Source: CAZNNH01 sp964574335 (GTDB lineage Bacteria > Acidobacteriota > Vicinamibacteria > Fen-336). Taken from it: a DNA stretch of 64,000 bases. The position numbers were made by a program, and so were the translations under genes. Below are positions 8,694 to 17,402 of the stretch, one piece after another. The number at the start of each line of letters is the position of its first letter. Positions within the stretch are counted from its first letter, which is position 1. The notes beneath the pieces were generated by a model. That model was not told where the DNA came from and did not search any database. It saw only the letters and a program-made list of their open reading frames with translations. The stretch is from positions 1 to 64,000 of the forward strand of contig CAZNNH010000009.1 of assembly GCA_964574335.1 (NCBI GenBank), given 5' to 3'.

Positions 8694-9672
8694 CGGGGCC
8701 CCTTCCGGGGCAGAAGACGCGCGGCGTGCGCTGCCCCGCGTGACCGGGAGACGGGAGACGCGCGTGGCAGAGCTCTCGATGGTTGCCAGGGCCTGCCTCC
8801 CAGCGAGGGAGCACGCCTTTGCAGGATGGCGGCCACGCGGCCGGCAGTCGGAGCTGCCGCTGACGGGCTGGGCGCCGTGCTCGGCGCGCCTGCAGGCGCG
8901 CCGGGCCGGTGGAGCACCCCGCTGTCGATCGTCTGTCCGGGCCGGCTGATCGCCTGGAAATGGAGCCGCCTCGCGGCGGCCATCCAACTCCAGCTTGCTG
9001 AGGTCCTGGCTGCTCACGAATGCCTGCTCTCCATTGTGGATGGCGGAGACCACCGGGCCGATGCGGTCGTCGGCTCCCCGATCAGGCTGGCTTAACTCAA
9101 TGGCCACCTTCGTTCCGTTCCCGGGCCAGGTCGCTGGCCTTGGCTCCGCGCTGGGCTCGCGACCGCTTCCTCCGAGATCCCGTCGGTCCGCTCGCCCTGC
9201 GGCGGGCCTCCACCCAGTGGCTCGAGTAATCGGCCTTGCAAGAGTCGTGCAAGAGCCCGGGGCGATTCCCTGCGCTCGGCGGCAAAGCAACCGCGAGCTC
9301 CAGGGCGGGCGTGTGTGTGGGGGTGGCCGGCCCGTGGAGATGGGCGCACGGAAAGCCGATGGCGGCAGATTCTACAATCGTCAAGTCCGGCGCACGCGCG
9401 CCGTCCCGTCGGCTTCGGCATCTCGCTGGCAAGGCAAGAGGGCACCTGGTGGCCCGAACCTTGCGTCCCTGCTCGCAGCAAGAGGGAGCGACGGTCCGCT
9501 TCAAGCTCGGCAACAGCGGGTCACGGCGGGCGCCTCGAGGAAGGGGCCCGCCTGCAGTGAGGTGGGCGTCGCTGCTGTTGCGGACGGCGCGGCACCGGTA
9601 CGCAACCGGTGGTGACACGATGGCGAAGAAGGCGGACAGACGCCAACCCACCGATACTCCGGGAGAGCCTTG
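8694..9672. other. long divergent intergenic region
   Basis: About 980 bp between the reverse-strand c-di-GMP gene and the forward rhomboid gene. Open frames exist in all phases, as expected at this GC content, but none carries a recognisable domain. It should contain the promoters of both flanking genes; I could not identify convincing boxes. A 22-bp perfect palindrome lies at 8882-8903. Confidence 0.5.
8882..8903. repeat. 22-bp perfect palindrome
   Basis: Both 11-nt arms match perfectly around 8892/8893; the left arm reads CGGCGCGCCTG. It sits about 190 bp upstream of the chosen start of the c-di-GMP gene, where a regulator site or a stable hairpin is possible. No run of T follows on either strand, so an intrinsic terminator is unlikely. 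Confidence 0.5.
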
Positions 9673-10413
9673 ATGATTCCAGTCTCCGACGACAACTCCG
9701 GTCGAACCATGACCCCGTTCGTGACCTACCTCCTGATCGCCGCGAACATCGCCGTGTTCGTGCTCTGCCAGGGAATGGGGGCAAACGACCGCTTCACCTA
9801 CGCCTTCGCGACGGTCCCCCAGGAGATCGTCACCGGGAAGGACGTGGTGACTCCCGCCCACACGGTCAAGGATCCCGCGAGCGGCCTGTCCTTCGAGCAG
9901 CCGGGGCTGCAGGTCACTCCGCTCACGGTCTACCTGACCCTCCTAGTTGCGCTGTTCATGCACGGCGGCATCCCCCACCTTGCCGGCAACATGCTCTATC
10001 TCTGGATCTTCGGAGACAACATCGAGAACGCGCTCGGGCACTTGCGGAATGTCATCTTCTACCTCGTCTGTGGGGTTCTGGCCTCGCTCGCGCACGTCTT
10101 CACGACGCTTGCGACCCACGGCAACATGCTCGTGCCGTGCCTCGGGGCGTCCGGGGCCATCTCGGGTGTGCTCGGAGGCTATGCCCTCCTCTTCCCAGGC
10201 AGACGCGTACGCATGCTGATGGGGAGAGGCACGACGGAGATGCCGGCGTGGGTGGCCATCGGTGTCTGGTTCCTCTTCCAGGTCGTGGCGGGCATGGGAT
10301 TCCTGGGAGACGGCTCGCAAGCGGGCGGCGTCGCCTACGCAGCCCACGTCGGCGGCTTCATCGCCGGGCTGACCCTCGTCAAGCCGTTCGCCCTCGGGCG
10401 GGCGCCGAGGTGA
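9673..10413 (+). CDS. rhomboid-family intramembrane serine protease
   Basis: Polytopic inner-membrane protease of 246 residues that would cleave transmembrane substrates within the bilayer. The nucleophile motif LGASGAISGVLGG carries the catalytic Ser (about 160), and AYAAHVGGFIAG carries the catalytic His (about 225). HGGIPHLAGNMLYLWIFG is the family's loop/TM2 signature with the conserved His and Asn. Six hydrophobic segments fit. The first TM begins near residue 17 and is followed by a 50-residue loop. ATG 9673 follows GGGAGAG; an overlapping TTG at 9670 is less likely. Substrates cannot be told from context. Confidence 0.92.
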   Translation: MIPVSDDNSGRTMTPFVTYLLIAANIAVFVLCQGMGANDRFTYAFATVPQEIVTGKDVVTPAHTVKDPASGLSFEQPGLQVTPLTVYLTLLVALFMHGGIPHLAGNMLYLWIFGDNIENALGHLRNVIFYLVCGVLASLAHVFTTLATHGNMLVPCLGASGAISGVLGGYALLFPGRRVRMLMGRGTTEMPAWVAIGVWFLFQVVAGMGFLGDGSQAGGVAYAAHVGGFIAGLTLVKPFALGRAPR

Positions 10414-10479
10414 ACGTGGCGCACGGCATCTAGAAGGGTGGGAGCGCGCCGGTGGATGTGGAACGGCTTCGCCGGAGCG

Positions 10480-10495
10480 TGGCACGGGGGTTGCT
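10480..10495 (+). promoter_or_regulatory. sigma-54 (-24/-12) promoter
   Basis: TGGCACGGGGGTTGCT matches the sigma-54 consensus TGGCACG-N4-TTGC(A/T) with exact spacing. It lies in the 178-bp gap before the exported peptidoglycan-binding protein; transcription would start near 10506, giving a leader of about 85 nt. An activator of the AAA+ enhancer-binding type is required; none is encoded in this window. Confidence 0.75.
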
Positions 10496-10591
10496 TCCGA
10501 GTGCCATGGGACGGCGCCGTCTGGAGTGGCCACTGGAGAGTCGCACGTCGCTGGACGAACCGTTTGGCGCAGAGGCGCCGAAAGGAGAGGC

Positions 10592-11431
10592 ATGGGCGCA
10601 GTGAGACGTCTGGTCCTGGTGGGCGCCGTTGCGCTGTGCGCTCCCGCCGTGGCGATGGCCGAAGGGATCACGATTCCGACCGGCACGTCAGTGGAGTTGA
10701 TCGTGCAGGACGGCCTCAGCACGCGCACCACGAAGGTCGGCGACACGTTCCGCTCGACGGTGGTGCCGGCAATCGACATCGATGGGCAACCAGCGCTGCC
10801 CTACGGCACCGTCGTCGTAGGGACGGTGGAGCTGCTGAGATCCTCGCGTGACGGGCACCCCACCGGCGTCATCGGCGTCAGGTTCACGCACATCCAGATC
10901 GCTGGCGCCCAAGAGCGGAGCATCGAGGGCGTCCTGACGAGCTGGCGCCAGGATGACCGCAAGCGCATGGTGGAGCTCGCACCCCTGCTGAGCACGGGGC
11001 GGAGGATCGACACGGTCTTCGTCGGTCAGGCCGAGGCGGGACGGGCCAGTACCCTGGTCGGCGAGGATCTGGCGGAGAGCTACTCCGACTCGGGCCTGGG
11101 CTCAGCAGAAGCGACGGTCAGCCCCGGGACGCAGATCACCATGGAGTTCGCCGAGCCCCTGACGGATCTGCCCGCAGTGCCGTGGACGGCCGCTAACCAG
11201 AAGGTGCGCCACATCCACGTCGCGCACGGATCGGTGGCCGCCGCACAGCGGGCCTTGGCCGAAAGGGGCTACTACCAGGGCGAGGTCAACGGGCTTCTGG
11301 GCCCAGTCTATGGGGCCACTCGCCAGGCGATCATCCGCTTCCAGATCGACCAGCAGTTGTTGCCGACAGGCGACCTGGACGAGGAGACGCTGCGATTGGT
11401 GGGCGCAACGCCCCCGCCCGCCCTAGAGTGA
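10592..11431 (+). CDS. exported protein with C-terminal peptidoglycan-binding domain
   Basis: 279 residues. ATG 10592 follows a strong AAAGGAG and starts a Sec signal peptide (RRLVLVGAVALCAPAVAMA-EG). The mature N-terminal region is beta-rich (IPTGTSVELIVQDGLSTRT...GDTFRSTVV, then a PYGTVVVGTVE turn), a pattern of small beta-barrel domains that I do not assign to a family. The last 70 residues form a PG_binding_1 domain: VAAAQRALAERGYYQGEVNGLLGPVYGATRQAIIRFQ followed by TGDLDEETL. It is predicted to be periplasmic and to contact the cell wall. It is preceded by a sigma-54 promoter and followed 117 bp later by the CsbD gene. Confidence 0.85.
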   Translation: MGAVRRLVLVGAVALCAPAVAMAEGITIPTGTSVELIVQDGLSTRTTKVGDTFRSTVVPAIDIDGQPALPYGTVVVGTVELLRSSRDGHPTGVIGVRFTHIQIAGAQERSIEGVLTSWRQDDRKRMVELAPLLSTGRRIDTVFVGQAEAGRASTLVGEDLAESYSDSGLGSAEATVSPGTQITMEFAEPLTDLPAVPWTAANQKVRHIHVAHGSVAAAQRALAERGYYQGEVNGLLGPVYGATRQAIIRFQIDQQLLPTGDLDEETLRLVGATPPPALE

Positions 11432-11548
11432 CGCTGGGACGCGTCACCGGGGGAGATCTGGGAGGATCCGGCGTCACTCCACGCTGGCTCGCGATGCCTG
11501 GGCGCAGACGCCGCCGAAGAAGCGCGAGCGCCACAGAGCGGAGGAGGA

Positions 11549-11722
11549 ATGGGTTTGGCGCGAGGCAAGACAGACGAGCTGAAGGGGCGCGTGAAGGAAG
11601 CCGCCGGCGCGTTGACCGGTGACGCGAGATTGAAGCGGGAGGGTCAGTTTGACCAGGCCGTCGGAAAGGCCAAACAGACAGCCGAGAAGATCCTCGACAA
11701 GGTCAACGACGCGGCGAAGTAG
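11549..11722 (+). CDS. CsbD-family stress protein
   Basis: 57-residue hydrophilic protein with the CsbD signature: GKTDELKGRVKEAAGALTGD, then LKREGQFDQAVGKAKQTAEK. CsbD proteins are small cytosolic stress-induced proteins of unknown biochemistry. ATG 11549 follows GAGGAGGA. Same orientation as the exported protein upstream, and plausibly on its sigma-54 transcript. Confidence 0.9.
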   Translation: MGLARGKTDELKGRVKEAAGALTGDARLKREGQFDQAVGKAKQTAEKILDKVNDAAK

Positions 11723-11812
11723 TCTCGACGGGTACGTCACCAGCCCGACCGCCAGCGCGGCCAAGGCGACGAGGATCCGTCGCAGGCCAGCCCCGGGTGT
11801 GCGCGAGATCCT

Positions 11813-11829
11813 CGCTCGCCATGCGAGCG
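11813..11829. promoter_or_regulatory. inverted repeat, candidate enhancer site for the sigma-54 promoter
   Basis: CGCTCGC-CAT-GCGAGCG, perfect 7-bp arms around a 3-nt spacer, centred about 80 bp upstream of the -24 element at 11901. That is a usual position for an enhancer-binding-protein site. Function is inferred from position only; no second copy was found near the promoter at 10480. Confidence 0.35.
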
Positions 11830-11900
11830 GCACCGCAGGCGCCGCGCCAGGTCTACTAGCGGAGGACCGCGCCGCGTGCCCCGTTTCGATGCGCCCTGAG

Positions 11901-11916
11901 TGGCACGTGGCTTGCA
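11901..11916 (+). promoter_or_regulatory. sigma-54 (-24/-12) promoter upstream of the MacAB-type operon
   Basis: TGGCACGTGGCTTGCA fits TGGCACG-N4-TTGC(A/T) with exact spacing. It is 97 bp before the adaptor-protein start; predicted initiation is near 11928. It is the second such promoter within 1.5 kb, pointing to co-regulation of the two transcription units. Confidence 0.8.
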
Positions 11917-12012
11917 CCATTCCTCCCTGAGAGCCCAGGCGAGGCCGGATCGCGGCGTCTCCCTGCCGTCCGAGCGCCGTCGCGGCCTCGAAGAGCAGCG
12001 GAGGATTCCTTC

Positions 12013-13287
12013 ATGCGTCTCCCAAAGACAGCCGTCGTCCTCGGCGTTCTGGTGGCGGTCGTCGCCGTGGCGGCGCTCCTCATCCGCCAATTCGCCTTTG
12101 CGGAGCAGGCGCCTACGTTTCGCTACGCTACCGTGGAGCGGGGCGACCTCCAGGCCCGCGTCTCAGCCACTGGGACGCTCCAGGCCGTCACGACGGTCAG
12201 CGTCGGCACACAGGTTTCCGGGCAGGTCTCCGCGCTCCTCGTCGACTTCAACGACCACGTCCGAAAGGGCCAGCTCCTGGCACGAATCGACCCGACGCCC
12301 GCGCAGCAAGCGGTAGCCGACGCGCAGGCGAACCTCGAAAAGCTGCAAGCGCAGGCCAGCCAGGCCTCACGCGATCAGGCTCGCAGCCGCGAGCTCTCGT
12401 CAGCCGGGCTCATTGCGCCCAGCGAGCTCGAGCTGGGCGGTGCCGCGCTGCAGGTCGCAGAGGCCAGCGAAAGATCCGCCCGCATCTCCCTGGAGCGGGC
12501 GCAGCAGAACCTGTCCTACACCTCCATCTACGCGCCCATCGACGGTGTCGTCATCGAGCGCAACGTCGACGAAGGACAGACGGTCGCCGCCAGCCTGTCC
12601 GCTCCGCAGCTCTTCCTCATCGCCAACGACCTCACGCACATGCAGATCCTCGCGCGGGTCGGCGAGAGCGACATCGATCAGATCCAGCAAGGCCAGACGG
12701 TGGAGTTCAGCGTCCAGGCGTTGCCGGGCCGTACCTTCACCGGCAGTGTGCAGCAGGTACGTCTGCAGTCGACAACGGTGGACAACGTCGTCAACTACAC
12801 CGTCGTCGTGACAGTGGAGAATCCCGACCGCAAGCTGCTGCCCGGAATGACCGCGCGCGTCGACTTTCTGGTGAGATCGGCGGTCAACATCCTCAAGGTG
12901 GCCAATGCGGCGCTCCGCTACAAGCCCAGCGACGCGGTGCTGGCGCGGCTCGGCCCTGCAGCGACGCCCACCGAAGCCACGACGCCTGGCGGCGCGAAAC
13001 GCGCGGTGAGTAGCGGGGGCGCATCCGGCGGGGTGCGTTCCGGGAGCCCGAACGGCGTCGGCACGCTGTACTCGCTCGACTCGGACGGCCGCCTGCAGGC
13101 CGCACGCGTCCACACGGGGCTGAGCGACGGGGCGTCGACGGAGGTTCGGGGGGGAGGCGTGAGAGAAGGCATGCAGGTCATCGACGGCCTCGCGCCGTCG
13201 ACGAGCTCTGCGCTGCGGACGCCCTCGGCCAACCCGCTAGGTGGTGCTCAGCAGGGCGCGCGCGGCCGAGGCGGCAGCGGCTTCTGA
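12013..13287 (+). CDS. MacA-like periplasmic adaptor of a tripartite ABC exporter
   Basis: 424 residues. An N-terminal membrane anchor (VVLGVLVAVVAVAALLI) is followed by a barrel/lipoyl half (RGDLQARVSATGTLQAV...GTQVSGQVSALLVDFNDHVRKGQLLARID), an alpha-helical hairpin (about 100-165), the second lipoyl half (NLSYTSIYAPIDGVVIERNVDEGQTV) and the barrel/membrane-proximal domains (PGMTARVDF). Family members link the inner-membrane ABC exporter to an outer-membrane TolC channel. The C-terminus carries a Gly/Ser/Thr-rich stretch (about 318-345) and a Gly/Arg-rich tail. First gene of a five-gene run; no TolC is present in the window. Confidence 0.92.
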   Translation: MRLPKTAVVLGVLVAVVAVAALLIRQFAFAEQAPTFRYATVERGDLQARVSATGTLQAVTTVSVGTQVSGQVSALLVDFNDHVRKGQLLARIDPTPAQQAVADAQANLEKLQAQASQASRDQARSRELSSAGLIAPSELELGGAALQVAEASERSARISLERAQQNLSYTSIYAPIDGVVIERNVDEGQTVAASLSAPQLFLIANDLTHMQILARVGESDIDQIQQGQTVEFSVQALPGRTFTGSVQQVRLQSTTVDNVVNYTVVVTVENPDRKLLPGMTARVDFLVRSAVNILKVANAALRYKPSDAVLARLGPAATPTEATTPGGAKRAVSSGGASGGVRSGSPNGVGTLYSLDSDGRLQAARVHTGLSDGASTEVRGGGVREGMQVIDGLAPSTSSALRTPSANPLGGAQQGARGRGGSGF

Positions 13288-13301
13288 AGAGGCAGAGCAA
13301 C

Positions 13302-14045
13302 GTGAACGACATCCTTATCCAGACCGACAAGCTCACCAAGACCTATGGCAGCGGCACGAACCAGGTGCATGCCCTGCGTTCCGTGGACTTGACCGTCACC
13401 CGGGGCGAGCTGGTGGCCATCATGGGGGCCTCGGGGTCCGGCAAGTCGACGCTGATGAACCTGCTCGGCTGTCTCGATACGCCCACGTCAGGGTCGTACA
13501 CGCTGGATGGCGCGCGCGTCGACGGGCTCGGCAAGAACCAGCTCGCCGCGCTCCGCAATCAGAAACTGGGCTTCGTCTTCCAGGGATTCAACCTGCTGGC
13601 GCGCACCAGCGCCGTCAAGAACGTCGAGCTGCCGCTGCTGTACGACCGTAGCGGGCGCAAGCGGGACACCCGCGCGCTCGCCGTGGCGGCGCTCGAGCGT
13701 GTGGCGCTCGGCGATCGGCTCGATCATCTGCCGAACGAGCTGTCCGGGGGACAGCAGCAGCGAGTGGCCATCGCGCGGGCCCTGGTGGCCGAGCCTGCGC
13801 TGGTCCTGGCGGACGAGCCGACCGGGAACCTCGACAGCCACACGACGATGGAGGTCGTGGCCCTCTTCCAGCACCTGAACCGGCAGGGCATCACGATCGT
13901 CGTCGTCACGCACGAACCCGACGTGGCCGTCTACGCGACACGCATCGTCGCGATGCGCGACGGCCAGATCCTCAGCGACCAGCCGGTCACGAACCGCCGC
14001 AGCGCGGCCAGGGACCTGGAGGAGCGCGACAGGAGCGCGGCATGA
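13302..14045 (+). CDS. ABC exporter ATPase, MacB/LolD type
   Basis: 247-residue nucleotide-binding subunit. Walker A GASGSGKST, Q-loop in FVFQGFNLL, signature LSGGQQQRVAIARAL, Walker B LVLADEPTGNLD and the switch His in VVVTHEP are intact. MacB is usually a fusion of ATPase and permease; here the two are separate genes, as in LolCDE and many bacterial MacB-like systems. GTG 13302 lies 14 nt after the adaptor stop. The stop overlaps the permease start (ATGA). Confidence 0.95.
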   Translation: MNDILIQTDKLTKTYGSGTNQVHALRSVDLTVTRGELVAIMGASGSGKSTLMNLLGCLDTPTSGSYTLDGARVDGLGKNQLAALRNQKLGFVFQGFNLLARTSAVKNVELPLLYDRSGRKRDTRALAVAALERVALGDRLDHLPNELSGGQQQRVAIARALVAEPALVLADEPTGNLDSHTTMEVVALFQHLNRQGITIVVVTHEPDVAVYATRIVAMRDGQILSDQPVTNRRSAARDLEERDRSAA

Positions 14046-15262
14046 AGCTGTCGCTGGTGATGGTCGGCCTCGCGCTGCAGAGCATCCTGAAGAACAAGAC
14101 GCGGGCGATGCTGACGATGCTCGGAGTCGTCATCGGCGTGGCCGCCGTGATCGTGATGGTCGCGGTCGGCTACGGGGCGCGCTCACGCATTCGCGAGCAG
14201 ATCGGCAGCCTCGGTACGAACATGATCGTCATCACGCCCGGTGCGAGCAGCAGCGGCGGCGTGAGCCAAGGCGCGCAGGCCTTCGCCACGCTGACCCTGG
14301 CCGACGCAGACAAGATCCGCAACCAGGCGCAGACCGTGGTGGCGGTGTCTCCCGTGGTCGGCGGCCGCAGCCAGGTCATCGGGCCCGCCGCCAACTGGCG
14401 TACCACGATCAACGGTGTCGACACCGACTACCAGACGATCCGCGACTGGCAGACAGAGGCCGGGGCGTTCTTCGGGCCCGATGACGTGCGCGCGGCGCGT
14501 GGCGTCGCCGTGCTGGGGCGCACGGTGGCGCAGCGTCTGTTCGCCGACAGCGACCCCGTCGGTCAGGAGATCCAGGTGGCGGCGCTGCGCTTCAAGGTGA
14601 CGGGGGTTCTGGTGCCGAAGGGACAGACCGCGAGCGGCAGCGACTCCGACGACGTGATCCTGATCCCGTACACCACCGCGGTGACCCGCCTCGCGGGTAG
14701 GCTGCGCATTCCGCAGATCCTCGCCGCCACCGCCTCGGAGAGGGACATTCCGGCCGCGCAGGAGGAGGTAGCGGCGCTGTTGCGCGAGTCGCACCACATC
14801 AACCGCGATGACGAGGACGACTTCACGGTCCGCAATCAGACCGACCTCGCCACCGCGGCGGAGAGCAGCACGCGCGTGATGACGCTGTTGATGGCGGCGA
14901 TTGCATCCATCTCACTGCTCGTCGGCGGCATCGGCATCATGAACATCATGCTCGTCTCGGTCACGGAGCGGACTCGCGAGATCGGCATACGCCTCGCGAT
15001 CGGCGCGCGCGGCTCGGATGTGCTGACCCAGTTCCTCGTCGAGAGCATCGTGATGGGCATCCTCGGGGGCATGGGCGGTCTGGCTGTTGGGATCGCGAGC
15101 GCTGAGGTGCTGGCGCACTTCACCGGCTGGGAGACGGTGATCTCGCCGCTCGTCATGGTCGTCGCGGTCGGCTTCTCGGGGGCGGTGGGCGTCTTCTTCG
15201 GGTACTATCCGGCCCGGAAGGCGGCGGCGCTGAACCCGATCGAGGCGCTGAGGTACGAGTGA
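14042..15262 (+). CDS. MacB/FtsX-type ABC exporter permease
   Basis: 406 residues with the MacB topology: TM1 near residues 20-42 (NKTRAMLTMLGVVIGVAAVIVMV), a large periplasmic MacB_PCD domain (about 50-275), then an FtsX domain with three TM helices (LLVGGIGIMNIMLVSVTERTRE is the family hallmark). It ends PARKAAALNPIEALRYE, the usual C-terminus. Coupled to the ATPase by a 4-bp overlap. Such mechanotransmission permeases export lipoproteins, peptides or glycolipids; the substrate here is unknown. Confidence 0.95.
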   Translation: MKLSLVMVGLALQSILKNKTRAMLTMLGVVIGVAAVIVMVAVGYGARSRIREQIGSLGTNMIVITPGASSSGGVSQGAQAFATLTLADADKIRNQAQTVVAVSPVVGGRSQVIGPAANWRTTINGVDTDYQTIRDWQTEAGAFFGPDDVRAARGVAVLGRTVAQRLFADSDPVGQEIQVAALRFKVTGVLVPKGQTASGSDSDDVILIPYTTAVTRLAGRLRIPQILAATASERDIPAAQEEVAALLRESHHINRDDEDDFTVRNQTDLATAAESSTRVMTLLMAAIASISLLVGGIGIMNIMLVSVTERTREIGIRLAIGARGSDVLTQFLVESIVMGILGGMGGLAVGIASAEVLAHFTGWETVISPLVMVVAVGFSGAVGVFFGYYPARKAAALNPIEALRYE

Positions 15263-16059
15263 GCCCGAGCGCCTCGGCCGGACGTGACGTGTACGCGAGA
15301 ACTCTCCGACGCGTCGCTCGTTGGATGCTCCTGAGCGCGGTGCCTGTGCTCGTCTTCCTGGCCTACCGCTGGACTGCGCGAAAGTTGGACCCCACCAGTA
15401 CGGTCGAAGAGGGCGTGTTGGCGCAGCGGACCGTGGCGCTCCAAGCCCTGGTGGACGCTGCGGACCGCGGCGCGCTGTTGAGCTTCAGGCACGCCCTGGT
15501 GATCGTCGATCAGGGCCTGGTGCAGGATCTACTGCGAGCGGCGATGCCCATCGAGGGGCCCGTGGGCGCCTTCCAAGTCCGGCTTGAGTCGGCCGAGGCG
15601 TCCTTCGGCGACGGCCTTGCGCTCATCCACCTCAACGGCAAGGCGACCCTGATCCAGTCGTCGGTGGCTGCGGACCTCAGGGTCTACGGGACGCTCGAGG
15701 TCGTGAAGATCGACCCGGGCTCCGGGCTGTTGCGTTGCGAGGTGCGGGTGTTTGGCGTGGAGGCCGACCGCGCCAACGTACTGGGAATCGACGAGCCTTT
15801 GCGTGGGGTGGCGGAGGCGCTCAGTCAGGGCGGCCTCGCGGCGCTGCTGCGCTTCGTGGAGATCCCGGTGCGCATCGACGATCACCTCACGCTTCCCGCC
15901 GTGGACTGCGAGCGTCTGCGCATTCGCGCGGCAGAGGTCCCGATCCGGGTCGAGGTGGCCAAGGTGAAGGTATTCGGGGGCAAGCTCTGGGTGGCGCTCG
16001 CTGAGCAACCATCGACGCCGGCGCAGACGGCCTCGGCCGCGCAGCGGATGCGCCAGTGA
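15259..16059 (+). CDS. membrane-anchored envelope protein of unknown family
   Basis: 266 residues, starting at a GTG that overlaps the permease stop (GTGA), so coupled to the exporter. One N-terminal TM (WMLLSAVPVLVFLAYRW, about 24-40) is followed by a soluble domain rich in beta-strands (VGAFQVRLESAEASFGDGLALIHLNGKATL...ADLRVYGTLEVV) that would lie in the periplasm. The alternating pattern recalls AsmA/LEA- or SMP-type lipid-binding domains, but no motif proves this. The short C-terminal tail is Ala/Thr/Gln-rich. It overlaps the next gene by 4 bp. I do not recognise the family. Confidence 0.75.
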   Translation: MSPSASAGRDVYARTLRRVARWMLLSAVPVLVFLAYRWTARKLDPTSTVEEGVLAQRTVALQALVDAADRGALLSFRHALVIVDQGLVQDLLRAAMPIEGPVGAFQVRLESAEASFGDGLALIHLNGKATLIQSSVAADLRVYGTLEVVKIDPGSGLLRCEVRVFGVEADRANVLGIDEPLRGVAEALSQGGLAALLRFVEIPVRIDDHLTLPAVDCERLRIRAAEVPIRVEVAKVKVFGGKLWVALAEQPSTPAQTASAAQRMRQ

Positions 16060-17402
16060 GCCTCGCGCGCACGCTCGCGCTCCTGGTGGCGGCAGGCCTG
16101 GCTGCGGGCTACGTCGAGTCGTTGACCCGCGGCGATTCGGCGGCGCGTGTGCTGGAGCTGCGGCGCCTCCACGACGAGTTGCACGGCCGGCTCGAGGCCG
16201 GCGTGGGACGCGATCCCATCGCCGCGCGCGCGTTCGCCGATCCGGGCCAGATCGCCATCGCCGTGCGCGCGGGCCTGATCGAAGACCTGACCGCGCGGGT
16301 AGCGCGCCAGTACCTCCAGCAGGTGACCGTCGACTTGACAGGGGTGGAGGCGCACGCAGAGGGAGATCTCCGCAAGGACACGTTGATCGGCCGCAAGAGA
16401 GTCGGTGAGTGGGCGGTGGCGGTCGTGATCAAGGAGCTGGTCGGCCGGCTCAGCGCCGGCCAGCCACGGCTGACCTTCGCCAGCAACGTGCTCGAGGTCG
16501 AGTTGCCCTTGGAAGTGCAGCCGGCCTCGGGCCAGATCGGCCTGCACTTCTCCTGGGACTCGGCCGCCGTCTTGAACCTGGTGTGCAAGGATTTCGAGGT
16601 GGACTTGGACGTCGACGGCCGCGCCCTGCGCCAACAGCACGTCCTGCGCGGCCAGATCGAGCTGGCGGCCGACGACGACGCGCTCACCGCCACGCCGGTG
16701 ATCCACGAGCGTTCCTTTCCCTTCAAGATCGAGCTGACGCCGGACTCGTGGGGCAAGGTCGAGACGGCTCTTCGCTCACAAGACTCGCTCGGACGTTGCG
16801 GGATGTTCCTCGATCCGGAGAACGTGCTGCGAAGCCTGCGCGAGCGCGTCGCCGAGGGCATCGAGATCCGATTGCCACGCTCGCTCTTCCAACCGGTGCG
16901 ACTGCCGGCGCGCTTCGAACGAACGGTGAAGGTCGACGACAGCGTGGTGCATCTGTCACTGGCCGGCGAACGGCTGCGCTCCAGCGAGTCCATGCTGTGG
17001 TCGAGCACCAAGGTCAGCGTGGCCCTGGCGCAGGCGGCCGACAAGGCCTGGATCTCGATGAAGAGCGAGAGCGCGCTGATGACCACCGACGGCGCGGGCC
17101 GCAACGCCGTCGAGGTCGAGGTGGACCACGGAAAGGTCAGGCTCCACGGGACGGTCGACAGCCAGACGGTGAAGGACAAGGGCGAAGCCACCGCTCGCAG
17201 CGTCGGTGACGTGACGGACGTCCGGAACCTGCTGCAGGTCGTGAAGGAGTCCCGCCAGGAGTCGGTGAAGACCGCTGACATCCTCGCGTTCCTGACGGGG
17301 TACACCACCAGCCTGGCACACGAGCGTGGTGCCATCGAGCCCGCCTACGACTCGGCCCTCTCCGCCACGGCCCGCAGCATGCCGGCGAAGATGCGGCGGT
17401 GA
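16056..17402 (+). CDS. exported unknown protein with C-terminal BON domain
   Basis: 448 residues, GTG start overlapping the previous stop. An N-terminal hydrophobic segment (ARTLALLVAAGLAAGY) acts as anchor or signal. The middle (about 80-300) has repeated beta-strand segments resembling its upstream neighbour. At about 345-395 a BON domain is visible (VEVEVDHGKVRLHGTVDSQTV, then ARSVGDVTDVRNLLQVV), the phospholipid-binding/envelope-stability domain of OsmY. The tail adds some 50 residues. Its last 58 bp overlap the 3' end of the convergent SDR gene. With the exporter and the 266-residue protein it suggests an envelope-lipid or envelope-stress unit (inference). Confidence 0.8.
   Translation: MSLARTLALLVAAGLAAGYVESLTRGDSAARVLELRRLHDELHGRLEAGVGRDPIAARAFADPGQIAIAVRAGLIEDLTARVARQYLQQVTVDLTGVEAHAEGDLRKDTLIGRKRVGEWAVAVVIKELVGRLSAGQPRLTFASNVLEVELPLEVQPASGQIGLHFSWDSAAVLNLVCKDFEVDLDVDGRALRQQHVLRGQIELAADDDALTATPVIHERSFPFKIELTPDSWGKVETALRSQDSLGRCGMFLDPENVLRSLRERVAEGIEIRLPRSLFQPVRLPARFERTVKVDDSVVHLSLAGERLRSSESMLWSSTKVSVALAQAADKAWISMKSESALMTTDGAGRNAVEVEVDHGKVRLHGTVDSQTVKDKGEATARSVGDVTDVRNLLQVVKESRQESVKTADILAFLTGYTTSLAHERGAIEPAYDSALSATARSMPAKMRR

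Noticed and set aside
9620..9673. 17-codon ORF directly before the rhomboid gene
   Set aside because: No Shine-Dalgarno and no homology; the overlap with the next start is expected by chance.
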